33,715 nt of DNA from assembly GCA_003551645.1 (NCBI GenBank), contig PUND01000134.1, forward strand, positions 70,781 through 104,495, in the 5' to 3' direction. Made by a program: the position numbers and the translations under genes. The stretch comes from Phycisphaerae bacterium. GTDB taxonomy: Bacteria; Planctomycetota; Phycisphaerae; SM23-33. The notes below the pieces were generated by a model. The model had not been told where the DNA came from and did not search any database. It worked only from the letters and a program-made list of their open reading frames with translations. This document shows, in pieces, positions 1 to 7,262 of this stretch; the stretch's first letter is position 1, and the number at the start of each line of letters is the position of its first letter.

Positions 1-179
1 ACGGCCATCACGCCGGGCAGCAGCTCCGGGACGCTCTCAAGCCCCACGCCGGAGCGGATGAAAAACATGCCCGTCCAAGCCAGTGGAAAAATCAGCCCCC
101 AGCTTATATTCGGCGGCTTGAGGTAGTACGAGCGCATGTCCTTGGAGAGGATGTTCCAGAACACGGTCAACGCTCTCAT
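1..179 (-). CDS. ABC-2 type transporter permease, N-terminal part (runs off left edge)
   Basis: Only the first 59 or so codons are in the window. The protein begins MRALTVFWNILSKDMRSYY and continues into a hydrophobic segment around a WGLIFPLAWTGMFFI stretch, the usual start of an ABC-2 exporter permease: a short cytosolic amphipathic part, then the first membrane helix. Its ATG overlaps the stop of the upstream ATPase gene in the four-base ATGA arrangement, so the two are very probably translated together and form one transporter. The substrate cannot be told. The family call rests on the membrane segment plus the neighbour; the permease alone would be weak evidence. Confidence 0.7.
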   Translation of the reverse strand, partial: MRALTVFWNILSKDMRSYYLKPPNISWGLIFPLAWTGMFFIRSGVGLESVPELLPGVMA

Positions 180-1168
180 GCTCCGGCCCCCGCTTTCGCT
201 CTGTCTTTTTCCTGCTTCATAGCGCCGGCCTCTATGCCGGTGATCCGGACGAAGACGTCCTCCAGCGATTCACGTACACGCCTGGCCTCGAACACCTCCG
301 CTCCGCTGTCCTCCAGTAGCCGCACCAGCGGGCCTACCCTGACCGGCTCGGTCGATTCCACGCGGATGTCACCGTCGCCGGTGGTTGTGCATGCGAGGTG
401 GGGCATCTCAGCTGCTATCGCCTCGCACAGCCCGGCCGCCCCGCCGGAGACCGACAGCCGGACCACGTGACGGCCTTCGGTGAGGCGCATCAGATTCCCG
501 ACGGCGTCGATTCGCACGATCCGCCCTTCGACGATGAAGGCGATGCGTCCGCACAGCCGCTCGGCCTCCTCGATGTAGTGCGTGGTCAGGAAGATCGTCG
601 TCCCCGCGGCGTTGAGGTCGGCGATGAGCCGGCGAATCTGCCTCGCGCTGGCCACGTCGATGCCGGTGGTCGGCTCGTCCAGGAACAATATCGGCGGTGA
701 GTGGATTATCCCCGCGGCGATGGTGAGCTTCCGTTTCATGCCCTTGGAGTAGCCGGCGAACTTCCGCTCGGCCGCGGCGTCCAGGCCGAAGCGCTCCAGA
801 AGCTCGCCGGCCCGCTCCCGACGGTCTCTGCGGTCCATGCCGTAAAGCGCCCCGCAGAAACTAAGGTTCTCGAAGCCGCTCAGCTCCGGATACAGATTGC
901 TCTCATCCGGCACCACGCCCATCAGGTGCTGGGCGGCCTTGGGCTTTTTGGAGCAGTCTATCCCGGCGATGCCGATGGTGCCGGAATCCGGCCGGGCCAG
1001 ACCCGTCAGCATGTTGATAGTCGTGGTCTTGCCCGCGCCGTTAGGGCCGAGAAAGCCGAACAACTCGCCTTCCCGCACCTCGAAGTCCACGTCCGCAACG
1101 GCCTGGACACCATCGAAATGCTTGGCGAGTCCTTCGACCTGGATTACCGGCTCGCTACCGCCGCTCAT
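176..1168 (-). CDS. ABC-2 type transporter ATP-binding protein
   Basis: This is the ATPase subunit of an exporter, about 330 residues. Walker A is GPNGAGKT at residues 41-48, the Q-loop region lies near residue 85-95, the signature is YSKGMKRK (about 140-147) rather than LSGGQ, a form common in CcmA/NatA-type subunits, and Walker B is ILFLDEP at about 160-166. The C-terminal 100 residues form the accessory domain seen in NatA-like ATPases. The ATG at 1168 is chosen because AGAAAGGAG lies just upstream and translation from farther upstream gives only low-complexity Arg/Gly-rich sequence. The start overlaps the methyltransferase stop (ATGA) and the stop overlaps the permease start, so three genes form one coupled operon. 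Substrate unknown. Confidence 0.92.
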   Translation of the reverse strand: MSGGSEPVIQVEGLAKHFDGVQAVADVDFEVREGELFGFLGPNGAGKTTTINMLTGLARPDSGTIGIAGIDCSKKPKAAQHLMGVVPDESNLYPELSGFENLSFCGALYGMDRRDRRERAGELLERFGLDAAAERKFAGYSKGMKRKLTIAAGIIHSPPILFLDEPTTGIDVASARQIRRLIADLNAAGTTIFLTTHYIEEAERLCGRIAFIVEGRIVRIDAVGNLMRLTEGRHVVRLSVSGGAAGLCEAIAAEMPHLACTTTGDGDIRVESTEPVRVGPLVRLLEDSGAEVFEARRVRESLEDVFVRITGIEAGAMKQEKDRAKAGAGA

Positions 1169-1824
1169 GGGTTCTCCTTTCTGATTCGCAGCCAGACGCC
1201 GATGCCCGCGTTCGGATGTTCCGGGCCAAGCCCGCCTTCTCCGACTACCTCGAAGCTCGGCAGTTCCGCCTCGACGGCCAGGCGGTCGAAGGTCTCCGGC
1301 TTGCGTGCTTCCGCGAACCGGCGTTCCGCCTCGGGGCCTTTGGCGGCGACGGATTCCCGCCTGCGACGGATAAACTCCCGCCTGGCCCATTGCGGATACT
1401 CTCTGCCCAGCCCGCCGCCGATCATCGCCCGTCCGTCCGGCCGGAGTATGCGCCACACTTCCCGCAGTCCCTGTGCGCGGTCCGGCCAGAAATAGAACGA
1501 CCCCCTGCTGACGACCGTATCTACGGATTCATCGGGCAGTGGTAACCGCTCCGCCGGTGAGACAATCGCCACCGTCCGCCGGCGCAGCCCCCGCCGATCC
1601 GCGGAGGCGAGCGCTTTTGACAGCGCCTCGGCCGACGGGTCCACCAGCGCCATCGTGCAGCCGGGGGCACGCTCAAGGATCGCAAGCCCCAGTCCGCCGG
1701 CGCCGCTGCCGAGATCCAGCCAGACGCCGGGACGTGAACCGCAAAAAGCGGTCACGTCCCGGGCGACTGTCGGGTAATAGTCCGGTAACTGGCCGGATTC
1801 GGTCTTCTGGTCGTCGGCGCCCAC
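1165..1824 (-). CDS. class I SAM-dependent methyltransferase
   Basis: A Rossmann-fold methyltransferase of 219 residues. Motif I is LDLGSGAG (about 36-43), followed by an acidic strand end (ALVDPS) that would bind the SAM ribose, and the post-motif region PDESVDTVVSRGSFYFWPD typical of Methyltransf_11 proteins. The start is GTG at 1824; GAAGGA lies about seven bases upstream, whereas the ATG at 1831 is in another frame. It is first in a coupled set with the ABC ATPase and permease, so it may modify the transported compound or be part of a self-resistance or efflux unit; that is inference. The acceptor molecule cannot be read from the sequence. Confidence 0.85.
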   Translation of the reverse strand: MGADDQKTESGQLPDYYPTVARDVTAFCGSRPGVWLDLGSGAGGLGLAILERAPGCTMALVDPSAEALSKALASADRRGLRRRTVAIVSPAERLPLPDESVDTVVSRGSFYFWPDRAQGLREVWRILRPDGRAMIGGGLGREYPQWARREFIRRRRESVAAKGPEAERRFAEARKPETFDRLAVEAELPSFEVVGEGGLGPEHPNAGIGVWLRIRKENP

Positions 1825-1855
1825 GGCACATCCTTCGGCAAGTGTGATAGCTGCG

Positions 1856-2095
1856 TCAGTCCGTGCAGGGATGGCCGGCGTCGTCGCCGTGGCACTCGCG
1901 GACCTGTTCAGGCGAGCACTCTCCCGGCTTGCCCTTCAGCCGTTCGGGGTGCTCGCAGCCGGCGGTGCCCACGCATTCGTGGGTGGGAGCATCGCCGTGA
2001 CAGGTGCGGATCTGCTCCGGCGTGCAGTCCTCTGGTCTGCCTTTCAGGTTCTCCGGCTTCTGGCAGCGGTTTTGCTTTTGGTCATCGCAGGACAT
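1856..2095 (-). CDS. small Cys-rich protein with an internal duplication
   Basis: A 79-residue protein without signal peptide, holding nine cysteines (3, 11, 24, 32, 41, 47, 60, 68, 77). Residues 11-35 and 47-71 are two copies of one unit: C-x2-P-E-x-L-K-G-[RK]-P-x-[DE]-C-[TS]-P-E-Q-[IV]-R-x-C-H-G-D. Each unit ends in a CHGD motif, so Cys/His metal or Fe-S binding is plausible but unproven. A strong ribosome site (GAAAGGAAGG) lies six bases before the ATG. The gene begins inside the 3' end of the ArsR gene and is likely co-transcribed with it, so it may be what that repressor controls. I recall similar short proteins beside regulators in Planctomycetes, but no function that I can name. Confidence 0.75.
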   Translation of the reverse strand: MSCDDQKQNRCQKPENLKGRPEDCTPEQIRTCHGDAPTHECVGTAGCEHPERLKGKPGECSPEQVRECHGDDAGHPCTD

Positions 2096-2409
2096 TTTGA
2101 CCTTCCTTTCGTGTTTGAACCGGCCCCGTGTTCGGGGCTAAGCAACTTCTCTATCTCCTCCCGCCACGCGGCGAGAGTTTTCTCATTAAGGCGGTAGTGG
2201 ACGTAGTAGCCGCGTTTTTCGTCTATCACCAGCCCGGCGTCCCGCATTACCCGCAGGTGCTGCGAGACGGCGCCCTGGGTGACGTCCAGCCGGGAAGCCA
2301 GCGCGTTCACGCACAACGCCCGGCCTTTGAGCAACTGCACTATCCTTACGCGCGTTTCGACCGACAGCACCTTCATCAGCCGGGCAAGTTGTCTGGGCTT
2401 GTCTGGCAT
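2044..2409 (-). CDS. ArsR-family winged-helix transcriptional repressor
   Basis: A 121-residue regulator. The winged helix-turn-helix spans about residues 10-85: LKVLSVETRVRIVQLL, then the recognition part VTQGAVSQHLRVMRDAGLV, then the wing KRGYYVHYRL. The alpha-3 metal site ELCVCDL of ArsR/SmtB is absent; only a single Cys stands there (ALCVNALA), so classical As/Cd sensing is not supported. The ATG at 2409 is chosen because the longer frame would run back into the promoter. The C-terminal tail overlaps the start of the Cys-rich gene by 52 bases in another frame. An inverted repeat in its own -10 region suggests autorepression. Confidence 0.88.
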   Translation of the reverse strand: MPDKPRQLARLMKVLSVETRVRIVQLLKGRALCVNALASRLDVTQGAVSQHLRVMRDAGLVIDEKRGYYVHYRLNEKTLAAWREEIEKLLSPEHGAGSNTKGRSKCPAMTKSKTAARSRRT

Positions 2410-2411
2410 CT

Positions 2412-2454
2412 TAGTATGCACTGATATACTATTAAGCTCTTTCGGCGATGTCAA
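2412..2454 (-). promoter_or_regulatory. sigma70-type promoter with overlapping operator for the arsR-like operon
   Basis: On the minus strand TTGACA (2449-2454) is followed after 17 bases by TAGTAT (2426-2431). The inverted repeat TAGTAT-N8-ATACTA (2412-2431) covers the -10 box, the expected place for an autorepressor operator. Transcription should start only about nine bases before the ATG at 2409, with no clear ribosome site, so the transcript may be almost leaderless. Confidence 0.75.
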
Positions 2455-2558
2455 ACCAAAATCCAAAAAAATCCTCCATTTTCGCTGACTATGGTTTGAC
2501 CTTTACTGCCGCGGACTTTGGCAAAGGCCGGAGGTGGAGCCGGCGAGGCGGCGGAGTT

Positions 2559-2650
2559 CGCAAGCACGAAGTGGCCCGGCCCGCGGCGGGTTTGCATCTC
2601 TGCCACGGCCGGGATTCATCCGGTATTCCCGGCAACAGCGCGTGCTTGCG
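2559..2650. repeat. 10-bp inverted repeat in a gene-free GC-rich stretch
   Basis: Between the arsR promoter and the glycosyltransferase (2455-2755) no convincing gene is seen; open frames here are Arg/Gly/Pro-rich and lack ribosome sites. Within it CGCAAGCACG (2559-2568) is matched exactly by its complement CGTGCTTGCG (2641-2650), 72 bases apart, with further GC-rich complementary pieces (GTGGC/GCCAC) between. It may be a structured 5' leader of the downstream gene or chance in GC-rich DNA. Confidence 0.35.
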
Positions 2651-2755
2651 GGCCGGGATCGCCCGCCCTTGGGGCGCCGGTGGACTTCCGCCCGGCGTGG
2701 TTTCGGCGGCTGGGCCTTGCGGTTTGCCTTCGCCGGTAGGAAACTATACCCCGAC

Positions 2756-3907
2756 ATGGAAAAGAACCATCGGCGGTCCGGCTTGCTGGTAGTAACGGTC
2801 GGCGTGGGCACGGGGCATCACGCCGTGACCCGCGCCGTCGCCGACGCCCTTCGCCTCGGCAGGCCGTGTGTTCGCCCGAAGCTGGCAGAGGCGCTGGACT
2901 ACACGCCGCGCATCTTCGCCAGATGCTACGCCGGCAGCTTCGTGATGAGCATGTCCCGGGCGCCTCGGATTTACGGGCTTGGATACCGCATCAGCAATCG
3001 TCCTCATCGACCGGGTCGGTCCAGCGGCGAGCGTATCCGGCTCTGGGCCGAGAGCCGCATATTGCGCAGGTTCGGCCGGCTCCTGGAAGAGGGCACGCCT
3101 GAGATAGTCGTAAACACCCATTTTCTGACGGCCCCTTACGTCAACCGGCTGCAGAGGCAGGGCCGATTCTCCGGCCGGCACGTGGTGGTCGTAACCGACA
3201 TCGAGGCCCATCGATACTGGTATGCCGAAGGTGTGGACCGCTACTTCGTCCCCTCCGATTACACCGCCGACATTCTCATGCGCTGGGGTATCCCCTCGGC
3301 CAGGATCACAGTAAGCGGTATCCCGGTCCACAGGCGATGGACCCGCCCGCTGGAGATGCCGAAGATTCTGGCCCGCTGGCGGCTGCCCTCGGACAGGCCG
3401 ATCGTGCTGCTTTCCGGCGGCGCCGCTTTTACCTGCGGGCCTGTGGTCCGGATAGCCGGCGAGATACTGCGAAACACCGACGCCCACCTGGTGCCGCTGG
3501 CGGGGCGTAACAAGCGCCTGCTGGCGCGTTTCGCCGCGCTGCCGTCGGCGGCCGGGCGCATCACGCCCGTCGGGTTCACGAACCGCCTTTATGAGCTGGT
3601 CGAGGCCGCGTCGCTGGTGGTCACAAAACCCGGCGGCGTCATCACCGCCGAGATGCTGGCCAAGGGCACACCGATGGTGCTGCTGAACCCGGTTCCCGGT
3701 CATGAGGCGGGCAACGCCGAGTACCTCGCGAGCCGCGGCGCGGCCGTAATAGGACGGACAACAAACCAGACCGTCGAGCAGGTATCGCGGTTGCTGAATC
3801 ATCCCGAAGAGCTGGAAGCGATGGCCGAGGCCGCCCGGAGTCTCCACAAACCCGGCGCGCGGATTGTCGCCGATGAACTGAGAAGCATGCTTGGTGAAAG
3901 CGGCTAG
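2756..3907 (+). CDS. MGDG synthase / UgtP-like glycosyltransferase (GT28 family)
   Basis: A 383-residue GT-B enzyme resembling processive diacylglycerol glucosyltransferases and MGDG synthases, which move a sugar from a nucleotide donor to membrane diacylglycerol at the inner membrane. The N-terminal acceptor domain has VGVGTGHHAVTRAVADAL (about 15-32), matching the SxGxGHxxAAxA pattern, and VVTDIEAHRYW farther on. The C-terminal half carries LLSGGAAF, then TKPGGVITAEMLAKGTP (from about residue 290) and NPVPGHEAGNAEYL, the usual donor-binding region. The ATG at 2756 begins the conserved part; no strong ribosome site is visible. Its TAG shares a CTAG palindrome with the stop of the opposite gene. 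It likely makes a glycolipid; the exact acceptor is unknown. Confidence 0.8.
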   Translation: MEKNHRRSGLLVVTVGVGTGHHAVTRAVADALRLGRPCVRPKLAEALDYTPRIFARCYAGSFVMSMSRAPRIYGLGYRISNRPHRPGRSSGERIRLWAESRILRRFGRLLEEGTPEIVVNTHFLTAPYVNRLQRQGRFSGRHVVVVTDIEAHRYWYAEGVDRYFVPSDYTADILMRWGIPSARITVSGIPVHRRWTRPLEMPKILARWRLPSDRPIVLLSGGAAFTCGPVVRIAGEILRNTDAHLVPLAGRNKRLLARFAALPSAAGRITPVGFTNRLYELVEAASLVVTKPGGVITAEMLAKGTPMVLLNPVPGHEAGNAEYLASRGAAVIGRTTNQTVEQVSRLLNHPEELEAMAEAARSLHKPGARIVADELRSMLGESG

Positions 3908-5064
3908 CGCCCCGTGTTGGCGGTCCTGACCTCCACCTCCGGTCGGGCGTTCCTGCGCAGGCGGAACCGGGAGCTGTACCGCGTGTCGCCTTCGCGCAGC
4001 TCCAGCCCCACGGCCCGTCCGCCGGAGGTGGCCAGAGACCAGCCCCGCAACTGTTTCGCCTGCCGGACGGCCCGCTCCAGCAAGCTTTCGGGCAGCCAGA
4101 TGTCGGGTCCGGCCGACGGGTTGATGCCGAGTTCGCCTTCTTCGGCCGCCGAGAAAAAAGCGTCCATGTTTCGGAACGACAGGCCCGCCTCGGTCGCGCG
4201 CGCCAGAAAGCTCGTAAGCGTGGCCACCACCGCCTCGACCTGAAGGTGGCGAGTGGGGTTTTCCGGCAGCGAGCGCCACCAGTTGACGTAGCGCTGCTGG
4301 AACGCGGCTATGTTGCCTTCGAAGTGGCGATTGAACGCGTCGGTCGCCGAAGTGCCGTCGGCTATATCGTTGATGAAGTTCGAAAACGCCCGGCGATATC
4401 GACCGTTGTCGCCGTGGACCAGAAAGTGCACCATCGACCACGCCTGGTCGTAGTTGCGGGCGGCCCGCGGCGTGCCGATGGCCTGGCGCCACTGCTGACG
4501 TGTCATCTCCAGCATGTCCGAGAACCTCATCAAGCTCCCGTCCTCGATGTAAGTCCTGATGCGCCTCATTCGGCCCGGCGGTATCACACCGGTGACGAAC
4601 CCGTCGCCGGTCCATATGCCGGATGCGAAGTACTCGGCCAGGCCCTCATCCACCCAAACCGGCAGGCGCGGTGTGATTACCTGATGGGCGTACTGATGAA
4701 AGCCCTCGTGCTGGATGACCGCCCAGACCCGCTCGCCGACCCGTTCGTCGGCGACGGCCATCAGGCGCCTGCCCGTGTACACACCGACGCTGCCCTGGAT
4801 GCCGCCGGCCTTGTAGTACTGCTCCAGTGAGCTGAACAGATAAAACGGCATCCGTCCCCTTAGCCGTCCGGAAAACCCCTGGGTCCGTCGCTGATACTCC
4901 TCGGCCATCGTGTTCAGCCGCACCGCCGCCTCGCGGACCCTTTCCAGGGGCAAGTCTGTGTGTATATCGTAATATCGAGTGTCGTAGGTCTGCAGCTCGT
5001 CGGCGGCCGATTGTGCGGCCGTCAGCACCAACCCCGTCAGCAATATCGCAATTGTCCTTTTCAT
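3904..5064 (-). CDS. secreted DUF1570-type zinc metallopeptidase-like protein
   Basis: A 386-residue exported protein: MKRTIAILLTGLVLTAAQSAA is a signal peptide with a likely cut near residue 21. The zinc motif HEGFH (residues 119-123) is followed by VWVDEGLAEYF (about 137-146), whose Glu is the expected third ligand of the gluzincin type. This layout matches the DUF1570/peptidase-MA-like proteins that are numerous in Planctomycetes. The C-terminal region with NYDQAWSMVHFLVHG and NWWRSLP also fits the family. The start at 5064 is set by the signal peptide and a GAGG ribosome site five bases before it. Substrate unknown. It is divergent from the thymidylate synthase gene and tail-to-tail with the glycosyltransferase. 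Confidence 0.8.
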   Translation of the reverse strand: MKRTIAILLTGLVLTAAQSAADELQTYDTRYYDIHTDLPLERVREAAVRLNTMAEEYQRRTQGFSGRLRGRMPFYLFSSLEQYYKAGGIQGSVGVYTGRRLMAVADERVGERVWAVIQHEGFHQYAHQVITPRLPVWVDEGLAEYFASGIWTGDGFVTGVIPPGRMRRIRTYIEDGSLMRFSDMLEMTRQQWRQAIGTPRAARNYDQAWSMVHFLVHGDNGRYRRAFSNFINDIADGTSATDAFNRHFEGNIAAFQQRYVNWWRSLPENPTRHLQVEAVVATLTSFLARATEAGLSFRNMDAFFSAAEEGELGINPSAGPDIWLPESLLERAVRQAKQLRGWSLATSGGRAVGLELREGDTRYSSRFRLRRNARPEVEVRTANTGR

Positions 5065-5206
5065 GGTTGCCTCATCATACACCGTATCGGGAGATAATTC
5101 CCCCATATTTGTGGATTTTCGGCCCTCCCGGCCGACGGACTTGACCGGCCGGCCGGGGCGGCGTAAAAACATGCACGCCGCATCGGCCCACTGGCAGGGA
5201 GGCAGA

Positions 5207-6037
5207 ATGAAGTCGATACACGTCGTCGCAGAGACGCTACCCATCGGTTGGGAGCGGGCCGTCGTCGCCTGCTGGCGCGAGGGCGATAGCTTTCCAACCG
5301 AGTACGACCGCCCAGACGATCCCAACAGCAGGGATGTTACCGCCCTTATTCACGTTACAGAGCCATTCCGTGAGCCGCGGATTCATCGGGCGTTTCCCGG
5401 CGGACTGGCCGACCTGGAGAAGTACCGCGCCGAGGTGCTCTACGGCGTGCACGACCACTGGATCGACCCGGCCGCCGGAAAGTGGGAGTACACATATCAC
5501 CAGCGGCTTTCCGGCTACGCACTGCCCACCGGCGAGCGGATAGACCAGCTTGCGGCCGTCGTGGACAAGCTCCGCAACGCCGGGCACACCCGCCGCGCCC
5601 AGGCCGTTACCTGGCAGGTCTGGAACGACCTGAACATCCACGACCCGGCATGTCTGCAACGGCTGTGGTTCCGCATCGCCGACGGCCGACTGCACATGAA
5701 CGCCCACATGCGCAGCAACGACGCCTTCAAGGCCGCGTTCATGAACATGTACGCCTTCACCGAGCTTCAGGCGGCGATTGCGGCGCAGGTGGGCGTCGAG
5801 CCGGGCGAGTACATCCACATGGCCGACTCATTCCACATCTACGGAAGCTACTTTGATGATTTCGAGGGCTTTTTGCGCAGCATCGACCAGCGGTCCGAGG
5901 ACCAGCGGGTGTTCACGACGGACTTCGCGAAAGAGTTCTTCGTAGATGGGCTGGATGAGCTGCTGGCCGAGCGCGATATGCCCGAGGAGAAGAAGCATCT
6001 GTTGCAGGCCAGGCGCGGTGAGCTTACGGATGGTTGA
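5207..6037 (+). CDS. thyA: thymidylate synthase, archaeal-type ThyA
   Basis: A 276-residue ThyA-fold protein that should methylate dUMP to dTMP with methylene-tetrahydrofolate. Cys149 in DPACLQRLWF is the expected nucleophile, replacing the usual PPCH; the phosphate-binding RSND follows at 170-173 and the conserved tail GEYIHMADSFHIYG ends near residue 213. The N-terminal half, with EPRIHRAFPGGLADLEKY and GVHDHWI, matches the TS-like branch best known from archaea rather than the E. coli branch. The ATG at 5207 has AGGGAGG close upstream. dCMP or dUMP hydroxymethylase activity is an alternative. The 3' end overlaps the opposite diguanylate cyclase gene by 14 bases. Confidence 0.8.
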   Translation: MKSIHVVAETLPIGWERAVVACWREGDSFPTEYDRPDDPNSRDVTALIHVTEPFREPRIHRAFPGGLADLEKYRAEVLYGVHDHWIDPAAGKWEYTYHQRLSGYALPTGERIDQLAAVVDKLRNAGHTRRAQAVTWQVWNDLNIHDPACLQRLWFRIADGRLHMNAHMRSNDAFKAAFMNMYAFTELQAAIAAQVGVEPGEYIHMADSFHIYGSYFDDFEGFLRSIDQRSEDQRVFTTDFAKEFFVDGLDELLAERDMPEEKKHLLQARRGELTDG

Positions 6038-7262
6038 TACTGCCGTGTTCCTGGCCGCCTATCAGGTGTATGGCGTTTTTGCCGGATAGCTTGCCCTGCT
6101 TGAGGGCCTCGTTGGCGGATGCGAGCAGTTCACGGCAGGCGCGCCCGTCGCGAGGGAAGCTCGCCAGCCCGCCGGAGATGGTCAGCGATCCGCGCTGCTC
6201 AGGCCCGAGCCGGTGGAAGTTGTGGTTGACCACCGCGGTTCGGAAGCGGTTGGCAAGTGCGTAGGCGGTTTCGATGGGCCGGCTGTCCGGCACGCGCGGC
6301 GGGTCGGGGTCCCAGAACAGCACCGCGAACTCGTCGCCGCCGATGCGCGCGACGATATCGTGCGAGCGGGTAATCCGCTTCATCAGCTCCACTGTCTCGC
6401 GGAGTATCTCGTCGCCGGCGGCGTAGCCGTAGGTGTCGTTGTAGCGCTTGAAGTCGTCGATATCCCACAGCAGCAGAGTTACGCGGAAATCCTCCTCGGC
6501 GGCACGGTCGAGAATCCGGTCGGTCAGATGGTAGAAATACCGCCGATTGTAGGCCCCGGTCAGGTGGTCGGTAATCGCCAGCCGATGCAGGGCCTGGGCG
6601 CGTTTGGCGGCGCCTGTCAGTGCCGGCAGAAGCTCGCGAAGTTCCGCGAGCTTGACTTCGGCTGCGTCTGTCGGCGAAGGCGAATGGTTATCCGTCACCA
6701 GCAGGCGCGTCGGCTCGGTCTCCATCCGCAGAAGGCATTCGCCGTCGTCGGCGGGGGCGTCCTGCCATTGGACTTCCGCCGGAACCAGCCGGGCGACCAT
6801 CGCCGCAAGGTGGTCCTCAAGCGTCTGGAGGTTCTTCGCGGCCCGAAGCAGTTCGGATATCTCGGCCGGGGACAGGGCGCCTTGTCCGGCTGGTTCAGGG
6901 GAGTGTTCCCCGGTGGGTTCGTCCAGCCGTCGCAGGCGTCCGGCGTCCCGCACGGACAGGGGGAGAATGAAGTAGTCGTCCAGCACCCCCCCGCGCAGCG
7001 GGCGCACATCCGGCTCGGCCGCCGGCGGGCAAAGCCCGAACAGACGCCCGCCGGACTGCAACCGTCGCGACGCCCTGCACAGCCCGGCGAAGTCGGGCCG
7101 GGGGGCGGTCAGCAGGACCGTCGGCCACTGCCGCTTGCCCATCTGAAGCAGTGCCTCATATGGCTCGGCCACAGCGCGGAGCCGCCGCCGGCCGAGGCGC
7201 TCGCCGAGCTGCTCGGCGCATGAGTCATTCGCCAGCAGGAGGATGTCGCCTTCTTCGCTCAA
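6024..7262 (-). CDS. diguanylate cyclase with N-terminal receiver-like domain
   Basis: A 412-residue protein that should make cyclic di-GMP from GTP. The C-terminal GGDEF domain starts at DHLTGAYNRRYF (about 232); the active site GGDEF is intact (308-312), and RSHD at 299-302 sits exactly five residues before it, the position of the product-inhibition I-site. The first 110 residues look like a degenerate receiver fold without the phospho-Asp pattern. Between them LSPAEISELL (130-139) resembles the CheY-binding peptide of FliM. The start is TTG at 7262, overlapping the upstream stop (TTGA), so translation is coupled to that gene. No transmembrane segment is visible. Confidence 0.9.
   Translation of the reverse strand: MSEEGDILLLANDSCAEQLGERLGRRRLRAVAEPYEALLQMGKRQWPTVLLTAPRPDFAGLCRASRRLQSGGRLFGLCPPAAEPDVRPLRGGVLDDYFILPLSVRDAGRLRRLDEPTGEHSPEPAGQGALSPAEISELLRAAKNLQTLEDHLAAMVARLVPAEVQWQDAPADDGECLLRMETEPTRLLVTDNHSPSPTDAAEVKLAELRELLPALTGAAKRAQALHRLAITDHLTGAYNRRYFYHLTDRILDRAAEEDFRVTLLLWDIDDFKRYNDTYGYAAGDEILRETVELMKRITRSHDIVARIGGDEFAVLFWDPDPPRVPDSRPIETAYALANRFRTAVVNHNFHRLGPEQRGSLTISGGLASFPRDGRACRELLASANEALKQGKLSGKNAIHLIGGQEHGSINHP

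Noticed and set aside
1169-1456. N-terminal extension of the ABC ATPase frame
   Set aside because: It is Arg/Gly-rich, lies over the real methyltransferase gene, and a good ribosome site and family-typical start stand at 1168.
2534-2755. Upstream extension of the glycosyltransferase frame
   Set aside because: It is low-complexity sequence rich in Arg and Pro, without ribosome site; the conserved domain begins just after 2756.
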